Shown here: piece after piece, positions 36,941-44,721 of the stretch
How positions within the stretch are numbered: the stretch's first letter is position 1
Layout of the letters: every line of letters starts with the position of its first letter
Assembly: GCA_900767825.1 (NCBI GenBank)
Contig: CAAGAN010000029.1
Coordinates: 62,001 to 126,000 of the forward strand
Source: Bacilli bacterium
Lineage (GTDB): Bacteria; Bacillota_I; Bacilli_A; RFN20; CAG-826
DNA length: 64,000 nucleotides
Direction of reading: 5' to 3'
Made by a program: the position numbers and the translations under genes
The notes under the pieces: generated by a model
The model's input: the letters and a program-made list of their open reading frames with translations, nothing else
What the model was told of the DNA's origin: nothing
Databases searched by the model: none

Positions 36941-36970
36941 AAAGGACTTGTTTAACAAGAAAAAACCATG
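36941..36970 (+). promoter_or_regulatory. pckA ribosome binding site separated from the start by a hairpin
   Basis: AAAGGA (36941-36946) lies 21 bases before the ATG, too far for normal use. A 13-base inverted repeat CTTGTTTAACAAG (36947-36959) fills the gap; folding it leaves about 8 bases of spacing. Confidence 0.4.
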
Positions 36971-38578
36971 AAAAACCTTGATTTAGAAACCTATGGCATT
37001 AAAGGAGCCAGTGAGATCATTTATAATCCATCTTACGAATTCCTTTTCGAAGAAGAAACAAAGCCAACTCTTATCGGTTATGAAAAGGGTCAAGTTAGCG
37101 AACTAGGTGCCGTTAACGTTATGACTGGTGTTTTCACCGGACGTTCCCCAAAGGACAAATATATAGTCGTCGATGATAATTCTAAGGACACCGTATGGTG
37201 GAATTCCAAAGAATATCCAAATGATAACCATCCAATGAGCGAAGAAACTTGGAAGGCTGTCAAGGAACTTGCCATTAAAGAATTATCCAACAAGCGTTTG
37301 TTTGTCGTCGATGCATTCTGTGGCGCTAATAAAGATACCCGTATGGCAGTCCGCTTCATTGTTGAAGTTGCCTGGCAAGCTCACTTTATCCGCAACATGT
37401 TCATCCGTCCAACCGAAGAAGAATTAAAGAACTTCAAACCAGACTTTGTTGTCTATAATGCTTCTAAAGCCAAAGTTAGCAACTATGAAGAACTAGGATT
37501 ACGTTCTGATACCTGCGTTGCCTTTAATATCACTAGCCGTGAACAAGTCATATTAAATACTTGGTATGGTGGAGAAATGAAGAAAGGTATGTTCTCCATG
37601 ATGAACTACTACCTTCCATTAAAGGGCATTGCTTCAATGCACTGTTCCGCCAATACCGATAAGAATGGCGAGAATACCGCTATATTCTTTGGACTTTCCG
37701 GAACTGGTAAAACTACCCTTTCCACCGATCCAAAGCGTCTATTAATTGGTGATGATGAACATGGATGGGATGATAATGGCGTCTTCAATTTCGAAGGTGG
37801 CTGCTATGCTAAAGTCATTAACCTTGATAAGGAAAGCGAACCAGATATCTATAACGCCATTACTAGGGATGCTTTATTAGAAAACGTTACACTTGATGAA
37901 AACGGAAAGATTGATTTTGCCGATAAGAGCGTCACTGAAAATACCCGTGTTTCTTATCCAATCTATCACATCAAGAACATCGTTAAGCCAATTTCCCATG
38001 GCCCAGCTGCTAAGAATGTAATATTCCTTTCTGCTGATGCTTTTGGTGTATTGCCTCCAGTTTCTATCCTTACCCCTGAACAAACCCAATATTATTTCCT
38101 CTCTGGTTTCACTGCCAAGTTAGCAGGTACTGAAAGAGGAATTACTGAGCCAACCCCAACCTTCTCTGCTTGCTTTGGACAAGCCTTCCTTGAATTACAT
38201 CCAACTAAATATGCCCAAGAACTAGTCAAGAAGATGAAGATGAGTGGTGCTAAAGCTTACTTAGTCAATACTGGCTGGAATGGAACTGGTAAGCGTATTT
38301 CCATTAAGGATACCCGTGGAATTATCGATGCTATCCTTTCTGGAGCTATCTTAACTGCCCCAACCAAGAAGATTCCTTACTTTGATTTTGAAGTACCAAC
38401 TGCCCTTCCAGGAGTTGATCCAGCAATATTAGATCCTCGCGATACTTATGCTGATCCAACCGTTTGGGAAAATAAGGCCTTAGATCTTGCTTCTAGATTC
38501 CAAAAGAATTTCGTCAAATATGAATCTAATGAAGCTGGTAAAGCTCTTGTTGCTGCTGGTCCAAAAACCACTAAGTAA
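36968..38578 (+). CDS. pckA: Phosphoenolpyruvate carboxykinase, ATP type
   Basis: A 536-residue enzyme of the ATP-dependent family. The P-loop (kinase-1a) GLSGTGKTT is at 242-250, with FTGRSPKDKY near residue 57 binding substrate, GDDEHGW for metal and the C-terminal NTGWNGTGKRI. It interconverts oxaloacetate and ATP with PEP, CO2 and ADP. In CO2-rich gut settings it often runs toward oxaloacetate, making ATP. It follows birA by 35 bases and ends in a good terminator, so it may be part of the decarboxylase operon. Codon use (many C-ending codons) suggests high expression. Confidence 0.96.
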   Translation: MKNLDLETYGIKGASEIIYNPSYEFLFEEETKPTLIGYEKGQVSELGAVNVMTGVFTGRSPKDKYIVVDDNSKDTVWWNSKEYPNDNHPMSEETWKAVKELAIKELSNKRLFVVDAFCGANKDTRMAVRFIVEVAWQAHFIRNMFIRPTEEELKNFKPDFVVYNASKAKVSNYEELGLRSDTCVAFNITSREQVILNTWYGGEMKKGMFSMMNYYLPLKGIASMHCSANTDKNGENTAIFFGLSGTGKTTLSTDPKRLLIGDDEHGWDDNGVFNFEGGCYAKVINLDKESEPDIYNAITRDALLENVTLDENGKIDFADKSVTENTRVSYPIYHIKNIVKPISHGPAAKNVIFLSADAFGVLPPVSILTPEQTQYYFLSGFTAKLAGTERGITEPTPTFSACFGQAFLELHPTKYAQELVKKMKMSGAKAYLVNTGWNGTGKRISIKDTRGIIDAILSGAILTAPTKKIPYFDFEVPTALPGVDPAILDPRDTYADPTVWENKALDLASRFQKNFVKYESNEAGKALVAAGPKTTK

Positions 38579-38593
38579 TTAATTTAAATTCTT

Positions 38594-38635
38594 AAGCCTA
38601 GAACGTGTCTAACCTAGATGCATCTAGGCTTTTTC
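38594..38635 (+). terminator. Intrinsic terminator of pckA
   Basis: Perfect 9-bp stem AAGCCTAGA / TCTAGGCTT with a 20-nt loop, then a T-rich run. Confidence 0.82.
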
Positions 38636-38791
38636 TTTTTCTTAAAAAGACAAATCCGTTAAGGACGTGTATTGATTTAGTTAATGCCTAGATTACTTAT
38701 TCATCGCTTTGAAAATCAATCAACATAGTAATAATTCAACTTCTTTTTATGATTAATCATAAAGGATTTTGCTTGATTTATTTGATTTGAA

Positions 38792-38803
38792 AAACGGTTT
38801 AAA
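38792..38803. promoter_or_regulatory. Candidate operator word upstream of the GH78-like gene
   Basis: AAACGGTTTAAA, 32 bases before the start codon. A one-mismatch copy (AAACGGGTTAAA) lies at 40886-40897 in front of the next operon. Shared regulation is inferred from the repeat only. Confidence 0.35.
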
Positions 38804-38835
38804 TTGATTTTTACTATTTCCGAGTAGGAATAATT

Positions 38836-40743
38836 ATGGATGACATTGAAAAACTTGGATTATTAGAAAAAGCCGATTGGATTTGTGAGACTTCTTCTCC
38901 TACGGAAGATGAATATTATCTTTATAAAGCTAGTTTTGATTCAGTAGTAGAAGATGCCGAACTTCTTATAGCAGGAGATAGCGATGCCATTATCTATTTA
39001 AATGACGAATTAGTTTATTTTGGGATATCTCCATCTTATCCAGAACATTTGATTGGAGACAAAAAGTCTATCAAATTAAATAAGGGCCATAACGATATAA
39101 GAATCGAGATGTATTATTTTGGTTCAAACGATTTCTCTTCCTATTGCAAAGGTGATTCAAAATTAAAGTTTGTAATTGCTTCTAATGATTCCAAGATCAT
39201 TTTAAAAAGCGATGAATCCATCTCATCTTGCAAACATCCAAACTATATTTCCCATTTAAAAAAGAGAATTACCCCTCAATTAGGCTATTCGTATTGCTTT
39301 GATGCAAATGGTAAAGAAAATGAATTCCATAAGTCTTATGTAGTTAAGTCTAATTCAGATATAGAGTTTAGGTTAAATAAGAAAATTGAGTTAAAGAAAA
39401 GGCTTCAAGGCTCTGTAACTAGATTAGGCAAGGGTCATTATTTGATAGATTTCAATAAAGAGGTAGTGGGTTATCTCGATTTGGATTTTGTTTCGAATAA
39501 AAAACAAAAGATATTGATTGCATATGCTGAACATAAGGAAAAAGAATCTATCGTCTATCAAATTGAAGGCAGGGATTTCTCTTTTGAATATATTGCTAAA
39601 GAAGGGGAAAACAAATTCCTAGGTCTTTTCAAGCGTTTAGGATTACGTTACCTAGAAGTATTCGCAGAAAATGATATTGAAATATCTTATTTTGGGATTA
39701 GGGAAGTCAAATACCCATTCATTAAGAAAGAATACAAAATAGACGACCCGTTAGTTAAAAAAATATACGACACATGCGTTTATACTTTGGAATGTTGTTA
39801 TCACGAACATTATGAAGATTGTCCATGGAGAGAGCAGTGCTTATATGCGATGGATTCATTAAACCAAGCAGTCGCAGGATTTGTTTGCTTTACCAATGTA
39901 GAACAACTTAAGTCATCGTTAATTCTAATTAGCCAAGATTATAGGGAAGATCATCTCCTTTCGATATGTTCTCCTAGCAAATCATATTTAACTATTCCTT
40001 CATTCTCCCTTTATTACTTTTTTGCAGTAGATCTTTATTATCAGCATACAAAAGATAAAAAAACATTAAAGAGAATCTATCCTAAACTAAAGGATTTGAT
40101 GAATACTTTCTTTAAACAATATGAGAACGGATTGATATATACATTTAACCATCCCGGAACATGGAATTTCTATGAATGGCAAGATGGTTTAGAAGGTGGC
40201 TTGATGCAAAAGCAATATAGGGTTGCTGATGTAATTATCAATGGATTGTTTGTAAAAGCTTTAAGGAGTTTTGAAAGAATAGAACACGCCTTAGGGATAA
40301 ATAATGACTATTCTTCGATTTATCTAGAAAACAAGGAAGCTGCAAGGAAAGAGTTCCTTCAAGAAGGGTTTTTTAAGATGAGCAAAGATGATTCTAGATG
40401 TTCTCAATATGGTAATGCTTTGGCTATATTGGTTGGTTATGCAACAAAAGAAGAAGCGATCAATTTAGCTAAAGAATTAACGAATCCAGATACTAAATTT
40501 ATAAAATCAACCTTATCATCAAAACCTCTTTTATATGATGCCTTACTAGAAGTAAATAGTTCATATTCATCTTTTGTCTTAGGCGATATCAAAAGAGTAT
40601 ATGGCAAAATGCTAGAAGAAGGCGCAACTACTTTCTATGAGACCGAACTAGGTTATAAAGACTTTAACAACGCCGGCAGTCTATGCCATGGCTGGGCTAG
40701 CCAACCTATATGTTATTTCAATAGACTTGGTTTATTAAAATAA
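38836..40743 (+). CDS. GH78-like alpha-L-rhamnosidase, cytosolic
   Basis: A 635-residue protein without signal peptide. N-terminal beta-sandwich regions (to about residue 300) precede an (alpha/alpha) barrel. The segment HYEDCPWREQCLYAMDS (about 325-341) is the GH78 signature, with Glu333 a likely catalytic acid. Downstream FYEWQDGLEGG and the C-terminal GSLCHGWASQPICYF also fit this family. It would release terminal alpha-L-rhamnose, or a related residue, from imported oligosaccharides. It is a single gene between a terminator and a 233-base promoter region, and a short word near its start is repeated upstream of the next operon. Confidence 0.85.
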   Translation: MDDIEKLGLLEKADWICETSSPTEDEYYLYKASFDSVVEDAELLIAGDSDAIIYLNDELVYFGISPSYPEHLIGDKKSIKLNKGHNDIRIEMYYFGSNDFSSYCKGDSKLKFVIASNDSKIILKSDESISSCKHPNYISHLKKRITPQLGYSYCFDANGKENEFHKSYVVKSNSDIEFRLNKKIELKKRLQGSVTRLGKGHYLIDFNKEVVGYLDLDFVSNKKQKILIAYAEHKEKESIVYQIEGRDFSFEYIAKEGENKFLGLFKRLGLRYLEVFAENDIEISYFGIREVKYPFIKKEYKIDDPLVKKIYDTCVYTLECCYHEHYEDCPWREQCLYAMDSLNQAVAGFVCFTNVEQLKSSLILISQDYREDHLLSICSPSKSYLTIPSFSLYYFFAVDLYYQHTKDKKTLKRIYPKLKDLMNTFFKQYENGLIYTFNHPGTWNFYEWQDGLEGGLMQKQYRVADVIINGLFVKALRSFERIEHALGINNDYSSIYLENKEAARKEFLQEGFFKMSKDDSRCSQYGNALAILVGYATKEEAINLAKELTNPDTKFIKSTLSSKPLLYDALLEVNSSYSSFVLGDIKRVYGKMLEEGATTFYETELGYKDFNNAGSLCHGWASQPICYFNRLGLLK

Positions 40744-40885
40744 GTTTTTCTTAAGTGTTAATGTTTTGATTTTCCCTGATTTTAGGGTGCTTTTAGGCGA
40801 TTTAAATTAATTTTTAAACGCTACTTTTTAACAGGTTATATAAATATAAACGTCAAACAAATTCCTTTATTTTTGGTATTTATTT

Positions 40886-40897
40886 AAACGGGTTAAA
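40886..40897. promoter_or_regulatory. Candidate operator word upstream of the 41-58 kb operon
   Basis: AAACGGGTTAAA inside a TTTAA / TTAAA inverted repeat, 79 bases before the start codon; it matches 38792-38803. TAAACG also occurs at 40815, 40847 and 40885 in this 233-base gap. A possible promoter (TTGGAA at 40917, TATAGG at 40939) follows. Confidence 0.35.
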
Positions 40898-40976
40898 AAA
40901 ATACTTTAAATTATCTTTGGAAGCCCTTACAATAGAAATATAGGGAAACAATATTTGCTCATTTAAGGAGAGAAAT

Positions 40977-42353
40977 ATGAAACAAATAAAAATCCGTAAC
41001 ATCGCATTAATGTGTTTGTCTACTTTAGCTTTGACTGCTTGTGGTGGCAAACCTACTACTCAAGACGGCGAGTATTCAATTGTAAAAATTGCTTTTGTTG
41101 AAGCCGGCTTTGGAAGGCAATTCCTCCTTGATTGGGAAGCCGACTATAACAAAAAACATCCTGATGACAAAATTAAATTAGATCTTGATGGCGATGCTCA
41201 GATGACTGTCAACATTTTGCCTAGATTACAAAACGGAACCAATTTGCCTGACATTGCAATGGTTCTTCAAACAAATTGGCAGCCTTGGACTGTCAATGGT
41301 TATCTAGAGCCTCTAGACGATTTGTATAACACTACTGTCGAAGGTACTAACCGCACAGTTAAAGACTCCATAGTTGAAGGTTTACAAGACTTTGGAGAAG
41401 TTAAAGGAAAATATTATGCACTTCCATGGTCAGTTAACCCTTGTGGATTGGTTTATAACGCTTCAATGTTTGAGCAATATAAATGGAGCGTTCCTACTAC
41501 ATTTGCTGAATTAGAAACATTGTGCAACAAGATTAATAGCGATAGTGCTGGTACTGTTGCCCCGTTCTCTTGGAGTGGTGCAGTCGCATCATATTGGGAT
41601 TTCACAACATTGCAGTGGTGGGCTCAATATGAAGGCAGAGAAAAATGGGATGAATTCTGGAAGTTTGAATCTCCTGAAGTCTATAAGCAGGAAGGGAGAT
41701 TAAAAGCCCTCCAAGGATTTGAAAAATTAGTCTGCGGAGATGATGGAAGCCCAAAGAATTCAATTCCTGGTGCAGCTGGAAAGAAATTCATGGAATCCCA
41801 AATGTCTTTTGTTAGAGGCGAAGCTGCCATGATGTCTAATGGGGCTTGGCTTGAAAACGAAATGAAGTCATCCATGCCATCGAATTTCAAGATGCGCTTA
41901 ATGAAAACCCCAACAATAGAAGGCGCTAAAGAAGATTTACTATATTGCACCTCTGGAGACTTCATGGTTATCCCAAGGAAAGCCGCTAATAAAGAAGTTG
42001 CTAAGAAATTCTTGGCCTATACCTGCACCGAAAGTGCCTTAGAAATATTTACAAAATCAGCCGGAGGCATCCGTCCTTTCAAATATGAAAAGAACCCTTC
42101 AACAATTGAAGGCATCTCAGATTTCACGAAAGATTGCTGCTCGATGTGGGAGGAAGGAAAGAATGTCTATATGAATTCCAAGTCCATCATGTATTACCAA
42201 AATAGCCTTAATACATGGCCAGGATATGGTGCCCCTTATTCAAAGATGATCCAAGAAGGTGATTCTGCTGAGACGGTTCATAACACAATCTATAACTTTG
42301 TTTCTAATAACTGGAGCAAGTTCCAAAAAGAAGCGGGGAACTTTGGAAAATGA
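40977..42353 (+). CDS. CUT1 ABC transporter sugar-binding lipoprotein (second system)
   Basis: A 458-residue family-1 solute-binding lipoprotein (lipobox LTAC, Cys22). IVKIAFVEAGFG opens the mature part, LPDIAMVLQTNW follows near 95, and ALPWSVNPCGLVYN near 145 is the typical hinge region. It delivers a sugar to the permeases at 43718 and 47203. It has an AAGGAG site and is the first gene of the long operon. Its TGA overlaps the next ATG. The enzymes downstream (SASA esterase, GH20) suggest an acetylated, HexNAc-containing glycan (inference). Confidence 0.93.
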   Translation: MKQIKIRNIALMCLSTLALTACGGKPTTQDGEYSIVKIAFVEAGFGRQFLLDWEADYNKKHPDDKIKLDLDGDAQMTVNILPRLQNGTNLPDIAMVLQTNWQPWTVNGYLEPLDDLYNTTVEGTNRTVKDSIVEGLQDFGEVKGKYYALPWSVNPCGLVYNASMFEQYKWSVPTTFAELETLCNKINSDSAGTVAPFSWSGAVASYWDFTTLQWWAQYEGREKWDEFWKFESPEVYKQEGRLKALQGFEKLVCGDDGSPKNSIPGAAGKKFMESQMSFVRGEAAMMSNGAWLENEMKSSMPSNFKMRLMKTPTIEGAKEDLLYCTSGDFMVIPRKAANKEVAKKFLAYTCTESALEIFTKSAGGIRPFKYEKNPSTIEGISDFTKDCCSMWEEGKNVYMNSKSIMYYQNSLNTWPGYGAPYSKMIQEGDSAETVHNTIYNFVSNNWSKFQKEAGNFGK

Positions 42354-43714
42354 AAAAGATACTCAAATTAATTTCTTTAACAGCCTTTGGAGGGGTCTGC
42401 CTTATGTCTTGCAATGATGCCAATAAAATTAAATATGATGTTGTTTCAGGACAGCCAGATTTTGCTTCCAAACAAGCTAAAAATGTTCTTCGTGTTGGCG
42501 CCTGGGTTGCTCCTCCAGCCGAAAACTGGAATAACAAAGGCAATGCAAATTTCATAACTCAAGAAAGATATAACGAAATTGCCGAAAGCGGGATTAATGT
42601 TATCTATGCCCTTTATGAAATCGGTAATAGAGCTGCTATGAAGAACGCATTGGAATATGCTAAAAATGCTGGTATTGAATATTTGGCAAGAGATTACATT
42701 GATTTAGACCCTGATCTCCTTGAATTAGAAAAGGGAGATTTGCATAACATTACAAAATCCTATGATGATGCCGAGGCTTTGCGTGGATTTTTGGTTACTG
42801 ATGAACCTGGGGCTTCTAGATTCGATTCCCTTGCAAAATTAAAAGAATTATATGAACAAGATTATCCTGGCAAGGAATTCTATGTAAATTTATTCCCTAC
42901 ATATGCCTTAACTAGCCAAACCCAAACTGATTCATATGCCGAATATATTGATCTTTATATTCAAAAACTAAAACCAAAATTCCTTTCATATGACCATTAT
43001 TCAATGACTGAAGATATCTATGGCAACAAATCATTAACTGAAGATGTCTTGTGGAATCTTGAGATAGTGGCCAACAAATGCAAAGAAGCTGGGATTGATA
43101 TGTATACCTTTGTCCAGGCAATGAGTTTTGATAAGAATACTAGAATTCCAAATGAGGCCGAAGTACGTCATCAGGTAATGACTGAATTAGCATATGGGTC
43201 CAAGTCTATTCAGTATTTCTGCTACTGGACTCCGCTTGAATTTGGTGAAGCATCATCTCCATCAATGATTACAAAAGATGGAAAGAGAACTGATTTATAT
43301 AATCACGTCAAAAACGTTAACAAAGATTTGATGAGCATGGACGAAGCTTATCTAGATTTCTCTTGGGTTGGTACAATGCCTATTGTAGGAAGCGAAGTAT
43401 CAAGCACTCCAAGACAAATCGAAATGTGCCAACAATCACTAGAAAAGATTGATGCGATTTCTAATATAAGTTGCTCTCAAAATACTTTAATCGGTTCTTT
43501 TAAGAACAAAGAAGGAAGGGATGGATTCATTATTTCTAACTTCTCTGACCCTTCCGAACTTAAAAAAGATGTTATTAGCCTTGATTTCAACGGTGCGACA
43601 CACGCCCTTGTTTATCATGGCGAGAACAAAGAAGTAGTTGAACTTAATTCCAATAAATTCGAAATCACTCTAGATGAGGGAGATGGAATATTTGTTATCC
43701 CATTTGTTAAATAA
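42350..43714 (+). CDS. Surface lipoprotein, TIM-barrel hydrolase-like (paralogue A)
   Basis: A 454-residue lipoprotein (lipobox LMSC, Cys21). It resembles a clan GH-A type barrel: VGAWVAPPAENW near residue 48, VIYALYEIG near 83, TDEPGA (150-155) in the place of an acid/base Glu, LSYDHYSM near 205, and YFCYWTP near 285, then a small beta domain. I cannot assign a known GH family or a nucleophile residue. A close paralogue lies at 48087 in the same operon. Given its position beside the transporter it probably cleaves or binds the glycan before uptake. Catalytic activity is inference. Confidence 0.7.
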   Translation: MKKILKLISLTAFGGVCLMSCNDANKIKYDVVSGQPDFASKQAKNVLRVGAWVAPPAENWNNKGNANFITQERYNEIAESGINVIYALYEIGNRAAMKNALEYAKNAGIEYLARDYIDLDPDLLELEKGDLHNITKSYDDAEALRGFLVTDEPGASRFDSLAKLKELYEQDYPGKEFYVNLFPTYALTSQTQTDSYAEYIDLYIQKLKPKFLSYDHYSMTEDIYGNKSLTEDVLWNLEIVANKCKEAGIDMYTFVQAMSFDKNTRIPNEAEVRHQVMTELAYGSKSIQYFCYWTPLEFGEASSPSMITKDGKRTDLYNHVKNVNKDLMSMDEAYLDFSWVGTMPIVGSEVSSTPRQIEMCQQSLEKIDAISNISCSQNTLIGSFKNKEGRDGFIISNFSDPSELKKDVISLDFNGATHALVYHGENKEVVELNSNKFEITLDEGDGIFVIPFVK

Positions 43715-43717
43715 ATT

Positions 43718-44668
43718 ATGGATGAGGTCGAAACGTTAAAATTACATAAGCCCAAGAAAAAGCATAATTGGGGTAGGACAATATTCATCATATGCATGAT
43801 TGCCTATCCTCTTTTGCAGTTCCTTGTCTTTTGGGCTTACGTTAACATCGACACGATAGTAATGTCTTTCCAAAGGCTAGATTATGAATTAGGAGAGATA
43901 TTTGTAGGCTTAGACAATTACAAATGGGCTTTTGAAAGATTAGTTAGCCCAGATGAACCTGATTTAAGAAACTCAATTATAAATTCCATATATCTATTCT
44001 TGAGCAATAACTTTGTCTTGCTTCCGGTTTCAATCTTCTGTGCCTATATCCTTCAAAAGAAGGTGCCCGGATCTAAAGCTTTCAGGGTTATATTCTTCCT
44101 TCCAAATATTATCTCAGTTGTTGTTTTGACCATGTCATTCTCATTCATGATCGATTCAACGTTTGGGCCAGTTAATGAAATTCTTAAAGCCTTGGGATTA
44201 GGTGGAATAATCCCTAAAAATGGATGGTTAGGAGACAAATCAACTGTAATGTGGATGGTTCTCTTCTATTGTTTATGGGCTGGAATTGGCTATAACGTCG
44301 TCTTGCTCTCTGGTGCGATAAACCGTATTCCTACTGATATTTTCGAAGCAGGGAAAATGGATGGAATTGGATTATGGAGAGAACTTGTTCAAGTCGTAAC
44401 TCCGATGATTTCAGGAACAATTACTACCTTATTTGTTTCTGGTGTATCTGTCATCTTTACTCTCTTCCTGCAACCAATGTTATTAACGGGAGGAGGACCT
44501 TATGATGGGCTTTCTTCTACTATTGCCTTATTCATCATGAATTTAGTTAATGCAAATCAATTATATAAAGCCGCTGCTGTTGGAATGATATTTACCGTCA
44601 TAGGTATCCCATTAATCCAATTAATTAAGTGGTTATTGGAGAAATTCTTCCCTGTTGTTGAATACTGA
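43718..44668 (+). CDS. CUT1 ABC sugar permease, MalF type (second system)
   Basis: A 316-residue permease with six predicted membrane segments and an EAA loop (FEAGKMDGIGLWRELVQ near 208). It pairs with the permease at 47203; unusually the two are separated by a 2.4-kb surface-protein gene. A 4-bp GGGC/GCCC hairpin (44676-44687) lies just after its stop. The ATPase could be the one at 55.7 kb or MsmK. Confidence 0.93.
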   Translation: MDEVETLKLHKPKKKHNWGRTIFIICMIAYPLLQFLVFWAYVNIDTIVMSFQRLDYELGEIFVGLDNYKWAFERLVSPDEPDLRNSIINSIYLFLSNNFVLLPVSIFCAYILQKKVPGSKAFRVIFFLPNIISVVVLTMSFSFMIDSTFGPVNEILKALGLGGIIPKNGWLGDKSTVMWMVLFYCLWAGIGYNVVLLSGAINRIPTDIFEAGKMDGIGLWRELVQVVTPMISGTITTLFVSGVSVIFTLFLQPMLLTGGGPYDGLSSTIALFIMNLVNANQLYKAAAVGMIFTVIGIPLIQLIKWLLEKFFPVVEY

Positions 44669-44721
44669 TTAATTTGGGCAATAGCCCGTTTGTATATTTA
44701 CTGAAAGGAGTGAAAAATCAC

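Noticed and set aside
44674..44721. TTG start for the surface protein
   Set aside because: The true signal peptide begins at ATG 44722, which has an AAAGGAG site; the TTG has none.
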